Notes: generated by a model from the letters alone, not told the origin. Positions 1 to 10,526 are shown, numbered from the stretch's first letter. The stretch: 64,000 nucleotides of DNA from Streptomyces sp. 2131.1 (GCF_900105515.1 NZ_FNSY01000001.1:1426001-1490000); one strand, 5' to 3'. Numbers and translations: made by a program.

Positions 1-276
1 TCGTTCCGCTCGATCACGCTGCCGATGCTGCGGCCGGTGATCACCGTGGTGCTCGTGCTCGGCTTCATGTCGACGGTCAAGATCCTCGACCTGATCCTGG
101 CCCTCACCGACGGCGGCCCCGCCGACTCCACCCAGACCCTCGGCACCCTCACGTACCAGAACTCCTTCGTCCAGCTGGACTTCGGCGCGGGCGCCGTGGT
201 CGGCAACATCCTGATCCTGATCTCCGCCGTCTTCGCGGTGTTCTACCTGCGGGCCAACCGCAACGAGGGGAAGTGA
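1..276 (+). CDS. Sugar ABC transporter permease, MalF type (C-terminal part)
   Basis: The reading frame is already open at base 1, so only the last 91 residues are present. The fragment begins just after the EAA loop (SFRSITLPMLRPV), the cytoplasmic segment that contacts the ATPase in carbohydrate importers. Two hydrophobic helices follow, with a periplasmic-type stretch (LALTDGGPADSTQTLGT) between them, as in MalF/CebF-type permeases. The stop codon lies a few bases before the next permease start, so the genes are cotranscribed. Together with the next permease and the GH1 enzyme this looks like a cellobiose or beta-glucoside import operon, but the binding protein that would define the substrate is outside the window. 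Confidence 0.9.
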   Translation, partial: SFRSITLPMLRPVITVVLVLGFMSTVKILDLILALTDGGPADSTQTLGTLTYQNSFVQLDFGAGAVVGNILILISAVFAVFYLRANRNEGK

Positions 277-281
277 CCGGC

Positions 282-1136
282 ATGGCGAGCTCCGTGCGTA
301 CCCCCGCCGCCCCCACGCCCACCACCGGCCGGCCGAAGCGGCGCTGGGGCGCCATGCTCTTCGGCATCCTGGTGCTGTGCGTGATGCTGTTCCCGCTGTA
401 CTGGATGGTGAACACCGCGCTCCAGCCCGAGTCCGGGCTGCTGGAGGTCGACCCCGTCCCGCACGGCCTGGACCTGTCGGGCTTCCGCTCGGCGCTCACG
501 GACCAGGGCGGCAATCTGCTGACCTCGCTCGCCGTGGCGCTCGGCGCGGTCGCGATCTGCCTGGCGATCTCGGCGCCCGCCGCGTACGGGCTGGCGCAGT
601 TCAAGCTGCGCGGCACCCGGACGATCGTGTTCGGCACGCTGATCACCCAGATGGTGCCGGGCATCGTCATCGCCAACGCCCTGTACAGCGCGTACGTGGA
701 CCTCGGCCTGGTCAACTCGTACGCCGGTCTGATGCTGGCCGACGCCTCGCTCGGCATCCCGTTCGCGATCGTCCTGATGCGGTCGTTCATGGTCGCCATC
801 CCGCGCGAGGTCATCGAGGCGGCCGAGGTCGACGGGGCCGGGCGCTTCCGTACGTTCGTGCAGGTCGTGCTGCCGATGAGCCGCAACTCGCTGATCACGG
901 CCGGGCTGTTCTCGTTCCTTTACGCGTGGAGCGACTTCATGTTCGCGCTGACGCTGAACACCACGGACGACGTCAAGCCGATCACGCTGGGCATCTACCA
1001 GTACATCGGCGCCCATGTCGGCGACTGGGGTTCGGTGATGGCCGCCTCGGTGCTGTCCGCGGTGCCGGCGGCGGTCCTGCTCGTCCTCTCGCAGAAGTAC
1101 ATCGCCGCCGGGATCACCGGCGGCTCCGTCAAGTAG
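282..1136 (+). CDS. Sugar ABC transporter permease, MalG type
   Basis: This is an inner-membrane permease of the CUT1 carbohydrate importer family, 284 residues. It has an N-terminal membrane helix (about residues 25-45), a central block of helices and the EAA loop EAAEVDGAGRFRTFVQVVLP, and ends GITGGSVK, a usual MalG-type terminus. I chose the ATG at 282 because GAGGGGAAG ends eight bases upstream. A GTG at 273 overlaps the preceding stop but leaves almost no spacing to that site. It pairs with the upstream permease and is followed eight bases later by a GH1 beta-glucosidase. No ATPase gene is linked, which is normal in Streptomyces, where MsiK energises many such importers (family knowledge). 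Confidence 0.93.
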   Translation: MASSVRTPAAPTPTTGRPKRRWGAMLFGILVLCVMLFPLYWMVNTALQPESGLLEVDPVPHGLDLSGFRSALTDQGGNLLTSLAVALGAVAICLAISAPAAYGLAQFKLRGTRTIVFGTLITQMVPGIVIANALYSAYVDLGLVNSYAGLMLADASLGIPFAIVLMRSFMVAIPREVIEAAEVDGAGRFRTFVQVVLPMSRNSLITAGLFSFLYAWSDFMFALTLNTTDDVKPITLGIYQYIGAHVGDWGSVMAASVLSAVPAAVLLVLSQKYIAAGITGGSVK

Positions 1137-1144
1137 GGGTATGC

Positions 1145-2524
1145 ATGAGTGAGTTCCCGACGTTCCCGCCCGGCTTCGTCTTCGGCGCGGCCACCGCTTC
1201 GTACCAGATCGAGGGCGCCGCGCGGGAGGACGGCCGAGGTCCGTCCATCTGGGACACCTACAGCCACACGCCCGGGAAGACGGACGGCGGCGACACGGGC
1301 GACGTGGCCTGCGACCACTACCACCGCTACCGGGAGGACGTGGCGCTGCTGCGGGAGCTGGGCGTCGATTCGTACCGCTTCTCGATCGCCTGGTCGCGCA
1401 TCCTGCCCGAGGGATCCGGCGCGGTGAACCCGAAGGGCCTGGACTTCTACTCCCGGCTGGTGGACGAGCTTCTGGAGGCGGGCATCGAGCCGGCCGCCAC
1501 TCTCTACCACTGGGACCTGCCACAGGCCCTGGAGGACCGGGGCGGCTGGCGGGTACGGGAGACGGCCGAGCGGTTCGGCGAGTACACGGCGATCGTGGCC
1601 GAGCATTTGGCCGACCGGGTGCCGCGCTGGATCACCCTCAACGAACCGTGGTGCAGCGCCTTCCTCGGCTACTCCGTCGGCCGGCACGCGCCGGGCGCGA
1701 AGGAGGGGCGCGGTGCGCTGGCCGCCGCGCACCACCTGCTCGTCGGCCACGGCCTGGCGATGAAGGCCCTGCGCGCGGCGGGGGTCCGGGAGGCGGGCAT
1801 CACGCTCAACCTGGACCGCAATGTGCCGGCCGCCCCGACGGACGCCGACCGGGCCGCGGTCGTCCGCGCGGACACCCAGCACAACCTGGTGTGGACGGAG
1901 CCGATCCTCGCGGGCCGCTACCCGGCCACCGAGGAGGACACCTGGGGCGAGCTGATCACCGGGCAGGACTTCCGGCGCGAGGGCGACCTGGACCTGATCT
2001 CCCAGCCCCTGGACTTCCTGGGCATCAACTACTACCGGCCGATCGTGGTGGCCGACGCCCCGCACCGCGAGCCGGACCCCGCGCTGCGGGTCGCCACCGA
2101 CAACCGGTACGCCGAGACGGAGTACCCGCAGGTGCGGAGGACGGCGATGGGCTGGCCGGTCGTCCCGGAGTCCTTCACCGACCTGCTGACCGCGCTGAAG
2201 GAGACCTACGGGGACGCGCTGCCGCCGGTGCACATCACGGAGAACGGCTCGGCGGAGCACGACACCGTGGAGGCGGACGGGGCGGTGCGGGACGCGGACC
2301 GGGTGGAGTACCTGCGTACGCATCTCACCGCGCTCCGGGCGGCGATGGACGCCGGTGTCGATGTGCGGGGCTACTACGTGTGGTCGCTGCTGGACAACTT
2401 CGAGTGGGCGCTCGGGTACGCGAAGCGGTTCGGCATCGTCCGGGTCGACTACGAAACCCTGGAGCGCACCCCGAAGGACAGCTACCGCTGGTATCGGGCG
2501 CTGATCGAGGCGCACCGGGTCTGA
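1145..2524 (+). CDS. GH1 beta-glucosidase
   Basis: A 459-residue enzyme with the full family 1 glycoside hydrolase barrel. The start FPPGFVFGAATASYQIEGA is the family's N-terminal signature. The acid/base glutamate is E167 in TLNEPW and the nucleophile is E366 in ITENG. The sugar-binding tryptophans near the end (WSLLDNFEW) are also present. There is no signal peptide, so it acts in the cytoplasm on imported beta-glucosides such as cellobiose. It lies eight bases after the MalG-type permease in one operon, the arrangement of cebFG-bglC in other Streptomyces. I leave the symbol blank because the regulator and binding protein are not visible. A strong hairpin follows the stop. Confidence 0.95.
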   Translation: MSEFPTFPPGFVFGAATASYQIEGAAREDGRGPSIWDTYSHTPGKTDGGDTGDVACDHYHRYREDVALLRELGVDSYRFSIAWSRILPEGSGAVNPKGLDFYSRLVDELLEAGIEPAATLYHWDLPQALEDRGGWRVRETAERFGEYTAIVAEHLADRVPRWITLNEPWCSAFLGYSVGRHAPGAKEGRGALAAAHHLLVGHGLAMKALRAAGVREAGITLNLDRNVPAAPTDADRAAVVRADTQHNLVWTEPILAGRYPATEEDTWGELITGQDFRREGDLDLISQPLDFLGINYYRPIVVADAPHREPDPALRVATDNRYAETEYPQVRRTAMGWPVVPESFTDLLTALKETYGDALPPVHITENGSAEHDTVEADGAVRDADRVEYLRTHLTALRAAMDAGVDVRGYYVWSLLDNFEWALGYAKRFGIVRVDYETLERTPKDSYRWYRALIEAHRV

Positions 2525-2533
2525 CCGCACGGC

Positions 2534-2576
2534 GAACGCCCCGCTCCGCCGCTTCTCGCGGCCGGGCGGGGCGTTC
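2534..2576 (+). terminator. Terminator after the GH1 operon
   Basis: Perfect 11-base arms (GAACGCCCCGC at 2534-2544, its complement at 2566-2576) flank a GC-rich loop ten bases after the beta-glucosidase stop. There is no T-run, as is common in Streptomyces. It may also stop transcription arriving from the convergent gene at 2602. Confidence 0.75.
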
Positions 2577-2601
2577 CGTGTGTGCGTGTGTGCGGGGGGG
2601 G

Positions 2602-2862
2602 TCAGGCGCGTCGTCGGGCCCACATGGGGCTGATGAAGGCGATGAGTACGGCGGCGACGCCGATCTGGAAGATGTGCCGGATCCAGTCGATGCCCCCGGT
2701 GTCCCGCACCCCGAAGGCGGTGGCGAGGGCGTTGCCGGCGATCGCTCCGACGATACCGAGCAGGACGGTCAGCCACAGGGGGATGGGCTGGCGGCCGGGA
2801 ACGACCAGCTTGGCCAGCAGGCCGATGATGAGTCCCGCGATGATGGCCCACAGAAATGACAC
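2602..2862 (-). CDS. GlsB/YeaQ/YmgE-family small membrane protein
   Basis: An 86-residue membrane protein of the transglycosylase-associated (GlsB/YeaQ/YmgE) family. Three hydrophobic helices are visible: FLWAIIAGLIIGLLAKL near the start, LWLTVLLGIVGAIAGNALA in the middle and IFQIGVAAVLIAFI near the end. The family's glycine-rich small-residue packing and the PGRQPIP loop are present. I start at the GTG at 2862 because AGGAG lies five bases upstream; the frame stays open further upstream, but that part is arginine-rich and unlike the family. Members are linked to envelope or acid stress by expression, with no known biochemical activity. It is a single gene between the GH1 operon and aconitase. 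Confidence 0.85.
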   Translation of the reverse strand: MSFLWAIIAGLIIGLLAKLVVPGRQPIPLWLTVLLGIVGAIAGNALATAFGVRDTGGIDWIRHIFQIGVAAVLIAFISPMWARRRA

Positions 2863-2974
2863 GACAACTCCTCTTCTACCGCTGTCCGACAAGTTCGGGA
2901 AGCTGACTTCCACGTGCCCGGCATCCGCCGGTGTACGCATGGCCGCCCGGACCCGTCCGCGTCCGCACACCGCG

Positions 2975-3010
2975 GAGGGCCGCACCCCCGTCGCCGGGGA
3001 TGCGGCCCTC
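2975..3010 (-). terminator. Terminator downstream of aconitase
   Basis: GAGGGCCGCA at 2975-2984 pairs with its complement at 3001-3010, with an inner CCCCG/CGGGG pairing. It begins 21 bases beyond the acnA stop in the direction of acnA transcription and lies in the leader of the gene at 2602-2862. Confidence 0.7.
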
Positions 3011-3030
3011 TCGCCGTACTGCCGTTGCCT

Positions 3031-5829
<2,799 letters not shown>

Positions 5830-5848
5830 TCATCCGCTAAGGCAAGGA

Positions 5849-5916
5849 TTAGTTAGGTAACCCTTACCGCGCAGTGCCCGCTGTGCGCCTTCGGCATATA
5901 TCTCGATGTCGAGATA
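5849..5916 (-). promoter_or_regulatory. acnA control region: perfect palindrome and iron-box-like element
   Basis: TATCTCGA at 5899-5906 and TCGAGATA at 5909-5916 form a perfect 8-base inverted repeat with a two-base spacer, about 150 bases before acnA. Nearer the gene, 5849-5866 reads TTAGTTAGGTAACCCTTA. This resembles the actinobacterial DtxR/DmdR iron box (TTAGGTTAGGCTAACCTAA) but needs an indel to align. An operator role is inferred from position and symmetry only. Confidence 0.5.
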
Positions 5917-5941
5917 ACTCTAGTACATGACCGCGGACGGG

Positions 5942-6634
5942 TCATGTCCGGGCGCCCCGTTCGGGCCGCGTGGCGCCCGTGCGGCGGCGGATCATCTCCT
6001 TGGTCTCGTCGGGCAGCGCGTCGGCCTCGGCGAGCAGCGGCAGCAGCTCCGGCTCCAGGGTGGTGGCCCGGAACTGCATCGCGACGGTCACCTCGTGCGC
6101 GGGCCGGTGCACGACCTCCAGCGGATCGCCCGAGCGGATCGCGCCGGGCTCGATCACCCGGAGGTACGCGCCGGGCAGGGCGGCCCGGGTGAACCGCTTG
6201 ATCCAGCCGTCCCGCTCCAGCCAGCCCTGGAAGGTCCCGCACGGGATCCGGGAGCACGAGACCTCCAGGACGACGTCGGGCCCGATCCGCCACCGCTCGC
6301 CGATGAGGGCGCCGTTGACGTCCAGCCCCAGGGTGGTCAGGTTCTCGCCGAACACCCCGTTGGCGAGCGGCCCGCCCAGTTCGGCCTCCCAGCCGTCGAG
6401 GTCCTCGCGCGCGTAGGCGTACACGGCCTGGTCGGTGCCGCCGTGGTGCTTCACGTCGTAGACGCGGTCACCGGCCAGCCCGACCGCGCCGGTGCCCTTC
6501 GGCCCGGGTGCGGACACCGCGACCGGCCCGTCGACCGGGCGCTTGTCGATGCCGGTCGCGCCCAGCCCCTTCCACGGGTTGGGGCGTGGGCGGCCGATGT
6601 TGACGGAGAGCACGCTCGTGCCGGAGGAATCCAT
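5942..6634 (-). CDS. MOSC domain-containing protein (YiiM-like)
   Basis: A 230-residue protein made of an N-terminal beta-rich segment and a MOSC domain, the sulfur-carrier fold named after molybdenum cofactor sulfurases. Diagnostic pieces are the HHGGTDQAVYAYAREDLDGW stretch, GENLTTLG, and a conserved cysteine in SCSRIPCGTFQGW, the likely sulfur-carrying residue by family knowledge. The C-terminus (EALPDETKEMIRRR-like) matches the 3-alpha region that follows MOSC in YiiM proteins, which reduce N-hydroxylated compounds. No clear ribosome site supports the ATG at 6634; a GTG at about 6610 is possible. It lies upstream of acnA in the same direction, with a long promoter-like gap between them. 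Confidence 0.85.
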   Translation of the reverse strand: MDSSGTSVLSVNIGRPRPNPWKGLGATGIDKRPVDGPVAVSAPGPKGTGAVGLAGDRVYDVKHHGGTDQAVYAYAREDLDGWEAELGGPLANGVFGENLTTLGLDVNGALIGERWRIGPDVVLEVSCSRIPCGTFQGWLERDGWIKRFTRAALPGAYLRVIEPGAIRSGDPLEVVHRPAHEVTVAMQFRATTLEPELLPLLAEADALPDETKEMIRRRTGATRPERGART

Positions 6635-6754
6635 GAGGCGGGACCCTACGAGCGACGGGACACGGAAGCGAGGGGTTTCGGGGCACCGCCTTCACTCCCC
6701 TGCCGCGTCCGGCACACCACTCTCACCCGAACGGCACACCCCCACGCGAGTGCA

Positions 6755-6770
6755 ATCTCATATCTGAGAT
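6755..6770 (+). promoter_or_regulatory. Inverted repeat just before the HTH-MurA gene
   Basis: ATCTCA (6755-6760) and TGAGAT (6765-6770) form a perfect 6-base inverted repeat with spacer TATC, ending 11 bases before the ATG at 6782. Its place fits autoregulation by the gene's own XRE domain. That is inference. Confidence 0.4.
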
Positions 6771-6781
6771 AGCCTTTCGCC

Positions 6782-8311
6782 ATGTCAGATGACTACCTCG
6801 TACGTATCGGCAAGCTCATCCGTGACGCCCGTCAGCACCGGGGCTGGACGCAGAGCCAGCTGGCCGAGGCCCTCGGCACCAGTCAGAGCGCCGTGAACCG
6901 CATCGAGCGCGGCAATCAAAACATCAGCCTTGAGATGATCGCCCGTATCGGTGAAGCACTCGACAGCGAAATCGTGTCGCTCGGCTACGCCGGTCCCATG
7001 CATCTGCGCGTGGTCGGCGGGCGCCGCCTCTCCGGCGCCATCGACGTCAAGACGAGCAAGAACGCCTGTGTGGCGCTGCTGTGCGCGTCGCTGCTCAACA
7101 AGGGGCGTACGGTGCTGCGCCGCGTGGCCCGCATCGAGGAGGTCTACCGGCTCCTCGAAGTGCTCAACTCCATCGGTGTGCGCGCCCGCTGGATCAACGA
7201 CGGCACCGACCTGGAGATCGTGCCGCCGGCCCGGCTGGACATGGACGCGATCGACGCGGACGCCGCTCGCCGCACCCGCTCCATCATCATGTTCCTCGGC
7301 CCGCTGCTGCACCGCATGGACGCCTTCAAGCTGCCGTACGCGGGCGGCTGCGACCTCGGTACGCGGACGATCGAGCCGCACATGATCGCGCTGCGCCGCT
7401 TCGGCCTGGACATCGCCGCGACCGAGGGCATCTACCACGCCCGCGTCGACCACTCCGTCACGCCCGGCCGCCCCATCGTGCTGACCGAGCGCGGCGACAC
7501 CGTGACCGAGAACGCCCTGCTGGCCGCCGCCCGCCACGACGGCACCACGGTCATCCGCAACGCCTCCTCCAACTACATGGTCCAGGACCTCTGCTTCTTC
7601 CTGGAGGCGCTGGGCGTACGCGTCGACGGCGTCGGCACGACGACCCTCACGGTGCACGGCATCCCCGACATCGACGTGGACGTGGACTACTCCCCCTCCG
7701 AGGACCCGGTCGAGGCGATGAGCCTGCTCGCCGCCGCCGTCGTCACGGAGTCCGAGCTGACGATCCGCCGGGTGCCCATCGAGTTCCTGGAGATCGAACT
7801 CGCGGTCCTGGAGGAGATGGGCGTCGACTGCGACCGCACCGCGGAGTACGCGGCGGACAACGGCCGCACCCGCCTGGTCGACCTGACGGTCCGCCCCTCC
7901 AAACTGGAGGCGCCGATCGACAAGATCCACCCGATGCCCTTCCCGGGCCTCAACATCGACAACGTCCCCTTCTTCGCGGCCATCGCCGCCTCGGCCCACG
8001 GCCAGACCCTGATCCACGACTGGGTCTACGACAACCGCGCCATCTACCTCACCGACCTCAACCGCCTCGGCGGCCGCCTCCAGCTCCTGGACCCCCACCG
8101 CGTCCTGGTCGAGGGCCCCACCCGCTGGCGCGCCGCCGAAATGATGTGCCCCCCGGCCCTGCGCCCGGCGGTGGTCGTCCTCCTCGCGATGATGGCGGCG
8201 GAGGGCACGTCGGTGCTGCGCAACGTGTACGTGATCAACCGCGGCTACGAGGAGCTCGCGGAGCGGCTGAACTCGGTGGGGGCGCAGATCGAGATCTTCC
8301 GGGACATCTAG
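6782..8311 (+). CDS. MurA-like UDP-GlcNAc 1-carboxyvinyltransferase with N-terminal XRE domain
   Basis: A 509-residue protein in two parts. Residues 8-66 form a Cro/C1-type helix-turn-helix (WTQSQLAEALGTSQSAVNRIERG). From about residue 75 it is an EPSP-synthase-fold enzyme of the MurA family, which transfers enolpyruvate from PEP to UDP-GlcNAc in the first committed step of peptidoglycan synthesis. The family lysine-asparagine pair is in TSKNAC and the loop cysteine is C190 in AGGCDLG, equivalent to the fosfomycin-target cysteine of MurA. Whether it acts as enzyme, sensor or regulator is unknown. Streptomyces also have a conventional murA elsewhere, so this is probably a paralogue with a regulatory role (inference). 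Confidence 0.9.
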   Translation: MSDDYLVRIGKLIRDARQHRGWTQSQLAEALGTSQSAVNRIERGNQNISLEMIARIGEALDSEIVSLGYAGPMHLRVVGGRRLSGAIDVKTSKNACVALLCASLLNKGRTVLRRVARIEEVYRLLEVLNSIGVRARWINDGTDLEIVPPARLDMDAIDADAARRTRSIIMFLGPLLHRMDAFKLPYAGGCDLGTRTIEPHMIALRRFGLDIAATEGIYHARVDHSVTPGRPIVLTERGDTVTENALLAAARHDGTTVIRNASSNYMVQDLCFFLEALGVRVDGVGTTTLTVHGIPDIDVDVDYSPSEDPVEAMSLLAAAVVTESELTIRRVPIEFLEIELAVLEEMGVDCDRTAEYAADNGRTRLVDLTVRPSKLEAPIDKIHPMPFPGLNIDNVPFFAAIAASAHGQTLIHDWVYDNRAIYLTDLNRLGGRLQLLDPHRVLVEGPTRWRAAEMMCPPALRPAVVVLLAMMAAEGTSVLRNVYVINRGYEELAERLNSVGAQIEIFRDI

Positions 8312-8372
8312 GCGCGGAGGCGCATCGGCGGGTGCGAGCCCCTCGTTGGCCCGGTGTTGTCGACGCGTTGAA

Positions 8373-8393
8373 GTGATCACCTAGCTTGATCAC
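8373..8393. promoter_or_regulatory. Repeated TGATCAC motif upstream of a secreted protein gene
   Basis: TGATCAC occurs at 8374-8380 and again at 8387-8393, 13 bases apart; the first lies in the palindrome GTGATCAC. The pair is about 70-85 bases before the ATG at 8460, a usual place for an operator or promoter. No regulator can be named. Confidence 0.35.
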
Positions 8394-8459
8394 GAAACGT
8401 CCGGAGACCGGCACGTTCTCCGGATTCACGATGACATCGACCCAACGGGGGGCATTCCC

Positions 8460-8834
8460 ATGTCCAAGAACATCGCCGCACGCGCCGCCATGGCAGCCGG
8501 CGGCCTCGCCCTGGCCACCGCCGGACTCTTCGCGGGCGCCGGTACGGCCGCCGCCGGCTCCAGCGGTCAGCAGATCTCGTACACGGACCACGCGACGCCC
8601 GGCGTCCGGCACTCGATCGAGCTCTACGGCTACAACCACAACGGCGAGGAGAGCCTCGGCTGCTTCACCATCAACTCGGGCGGCACGACGAACATCGGCG
8701 GCTGGTGGTGGCGCGGCGACCTCGTGGTCAAGGCGTTCAACACCTCCAACTGCACGAACGGCTACAGCTGGGGGACCCACGTCGCCGTCCCGTACTCGCA
8801 GACCGGCGACTGGACGTACGTCACCGGCTACTAG
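8460..8834 (+). CDS. Small secreted protein of unknown function
   Basis: A 124-residue protein I do not recognise. A Sec signal peptide is clear: charged start (MSKNIAARAA), a hydrophobic stretch (GGLALATAGLFAGAG) and an AAA-type cleavage site near residue 32. The mature part of about 90 residues is rich in Tyr, Trp, Asn and Gly (YGYNHNGEES, GGWWWRGD) with two cysteines (LGCF and SNCT) that could form one disulfide. This composition suggests a small beta-sheet extracellular protein. GGGG lies about six bases before the ATG. A lipoprotein gene follows after 28 bases, so the two are probably cotranscribed. Confidence 0.75.
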   Translation: MSKNIAARAAMAAGGLALATAGLFAGAGTAAAGSSGQQISYTDHATPGVRHSIELYGYNHNGEESLGCFTINSGGTTNIGGWWWRGDLVVKAFNTSNCTNGYSWGTHVAVPYSQTGDWTYVTGY

Positions 8835-8862
8835 GCCGGCCGTCACCAGCGGGGGAACGCAC

Positions 8863-9426
8863 ATGATCGCAACCCGTCGTGCCGTCGGCGCGGTGGCGCT
8901 GCTCGCCGCCCTGAGCGGCATCGCCGCCTGCGGGCCGGACGACTCCGAGGAGCAGGGGGCACCGGCCGGCTCCGGGGCGAGCGCCACGCCGTCCGCCTCC
9001 GCTTCCGGAGCCTCCGACTCCGGCGAGGACTGCGGCAAGCCGCCGAAATTGCCCGTCGGGCACACCCGGGTCAAGGTCACGCTGATGCGCGACTCCGGCG
9101 GTTTCGAGGCGGCGGTGGCCGAGCCGCACTGCACGCCCAACGACTGGATCTACGGGGCCGACGAGACGGACCCGGTCAAGCACTACGTCCTCCCCGAGGA
9201 CGTCGAGGCGCAACTGGCCCTGATGGACGGCCCCGGCCAGTGGAAGCGGGTCGGCCACGAGGAGCTGGCTTTGCACATCGACCGCTGCCACGCCCAGGAG
9301 ATCGGCGCCCCCACCGACGACTACCCCGAGGTGGAGCCGCCGTTCGGCTGCTTCGGCAACGTCTACGAGATCACCGTGGGCGCCGGGGGCGAGGTGAGGA
9401 CGATCAAGGAGATCTGGAGCGTCTGA
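8863..9426 (+). CDS. Lipoprotein of unknown function
   Basis: A 187-residue predicted lipoprotein. The lipobox is LSGIAAC with the lipidated cysteine at C23, followed by a low-complexity Ser/Ala/Gly-rich linker (about residues 32-55), as in many Streptomyces surface lipoproteins. The globular part has four cysteines (EDCGKPPK, EPHCTPND, DRCHAQE, FGCFGN), suggesting two disulfides outside the cell. No enzymatic motif is visible. GGGGGAACGCAC before the ATG is an acceptable ribosome site. It sits 28 bases after the small secreted protein gene and ends at a strong hairpin. Confidence 0.78.
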   Translation: MIATRRAVGAVALLAALSGIAACGPDDSEEQGAPAGSGASATPSASASGASDSGEDCGKPPKLPVGHTRVKVTLMRDSGGFEAAVAEPHCTPNDWIYGADETDPVKHYVLPEDVEAQLALMDGPGQWKRVGHEELALHIDRCHAQEIGAPTDDYPEVEPPFGCFGNVYEITVGAGGEVRTIKEIWSV

Positions 9427-9443
9427 CGCCTCCGGCATCCAGG

Positions 9444-9473
9444 AACCGCCGAGACGCCCGCGTCTCGGCGGTT
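9444..9473 (+). terminator. Strong hairpin terminator
   Basis: AACCGCCGAGACG at 9444-9456 and its exact complement at 9461-9473 form a 13-base stem with a 4-base loop, 18 bases after the lipoprotein stop. Confidence 0.8.
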
Positions 9474-9606
9474 CGGCGTTTCATACCGGGTGCCGCCCCG
9501 TGCGGCCTGGTGGTCGACCCGGGTTCCAGGCCCGCCCCAGGGCCCTTCGTTGGAATGGCTCGGCTGGTCGGGGGCGACTTCCTGACCGCGCTGCCGCCGG
9601 GCGGGG

Positions 9607-9987
9607 ATGAGGAAGTTCGACCAGCGCTTCGAGGACTACATGCGCGGCCACACCAGCGAGGCGAGCCGCTGGATGCATGTGGCGGGCATGGCCGCGGCGT
9701 TGGGCCTCGCGGCCACCGCCGTACGCCGTCGCCGCCCGAGGCTGCTCGCGGCCTCGCCCGGCGCGTTCTTCGCCTTCGCCTGGAGCGGCCACTTCGTCTT
9801 CGAGCGGAACCTACCGATCGGCTTCACCGACCCCGGAGCGGCGTTCTCCGGCGACCTGAAGATGATCTACCTGATGGCGACCGGCCGCAACGTCGAGCTG
9901 AAGGAGCTGGTGGAACGGCTGCGGCGGGAGGGCGACGCCCCCGCCGCCGAGGAGCCCTCCGCGCAGGTCCTTCAGCGCGTCTCCTGA
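9607..9987 (+). CDS. DUF962 (Mpo1-like) membrane protein
   Basis: A 126-residue protein resembling the DUF962/Mpo1-like family. Its hallmarks are an N-terminal HTSEASRWMHVAGM stretch with conserved histidines, two hydrophobic helices and the motif SGHFVFERNLP, where the HF.FE.N pattern is typical. Yeast Mpo1 is an iron-dependent dioxygenase acting on 2-hydroxy fatty acids, with histidines binding the metal. Bacterial members are mostly uncharacterised, so the reaction here is an open question. It is a single gene after a terminator; GGCGGGG precedes the ATG. The C-terminal 20 residues are polar and probably disordered. Confidence 0.75.
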   Translation: MRKFDQRFEDYMRGHTSEASRWMHVAGMAAALGLAATAVRRRRPRLLAASPGAFFAFAWSGHFVFERNLPIGFTDPGAAFSGDLKMIYLMATGRNVELKELVERLRREGDAPAAEEPSAQVLQRVS

Positions 9988-9994
9988 CCTCGGC

Positions 9995-10425
9995 TCACAC
10001 CGACGGCGGCGCGGCAGGCGCCGTCGGTGTGGGCTCGGGGCGCCCGGCGCCCGCGGGGACGGCGGCGAAGACCGCGAAGGCCACGCCCACCAGGCCGAAG
10101 ACGATCGCCAGGTAGCCCTTGACCTGTGTCTTCGACTGGCGGACCGCGATCTCCCGCTCCCAGAGCGCCGCGTTCCTGTCGGTCTCCGCCATGTGCTCGA
10201 AGTAGCACTTCTGGAAGCTCTGGTCGGGCGGTGTGCCCTCCTGCTTGGGCGCGCAGTCGGCGTCCTCGAAGGGGCTGAGCGAGCCGCTGGTCCCGACGAC
10301 CGTCTCGTCGGAGACCCGCGAGGCCGCGTCCATCGCGACCGCGCCGAAGATCCGGCAGTGATCAGGCTGAGCACCGCCAGCACGATGCAGAGCGCGGCTC
10401 CGGCGTTGCGTCCTTGAGATGACAT
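9995..10425 (-). pseudogene. Small two-helix membrane protein gene split by a frameshift
   Basis: Reading from the ATG at 10425, the first frame gives MSSQGRNAGAALCIVLAVLSLITAG, a plausible first membrane helix, then turns into arginine-rich nonsense. A second frame picks up as IFGAVAMDAASRVSDETVVG and continues through a polar domain (FEDADCAPK, FQKCYFEHM) and a second helix (GYLAIVFGLVGVAFAVFA) to the stop at 9995. One missing G at about 10352 on the plus strand would join them as LITAGIFGAVAMDAAS. The gene is therefore either a fresh pseudogene or a single-base sequence error. If intact it would be about 143 residues with two helices and a Cys-containing loop. No family is recognised. Confidence 0.6.
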
Positions 10426-10526
10426 GCCCATGGGACTAGTCACCACCGGGGACCGCCGTCGCCCGGCCTCGGATCATCCCCGGAGACCCCCGTCGCCCGC
10501 CCTCGGACCGCGCCTGCGCGGCGGCG

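Noticed and set aside
1..2524. Naming the first operon cebFG-bglC outright
   Set aside because: Order and enzyme family fit, but neither the binding protein nor a CebR operator (TGGGAGCGCTCCCA) is visible in the window.
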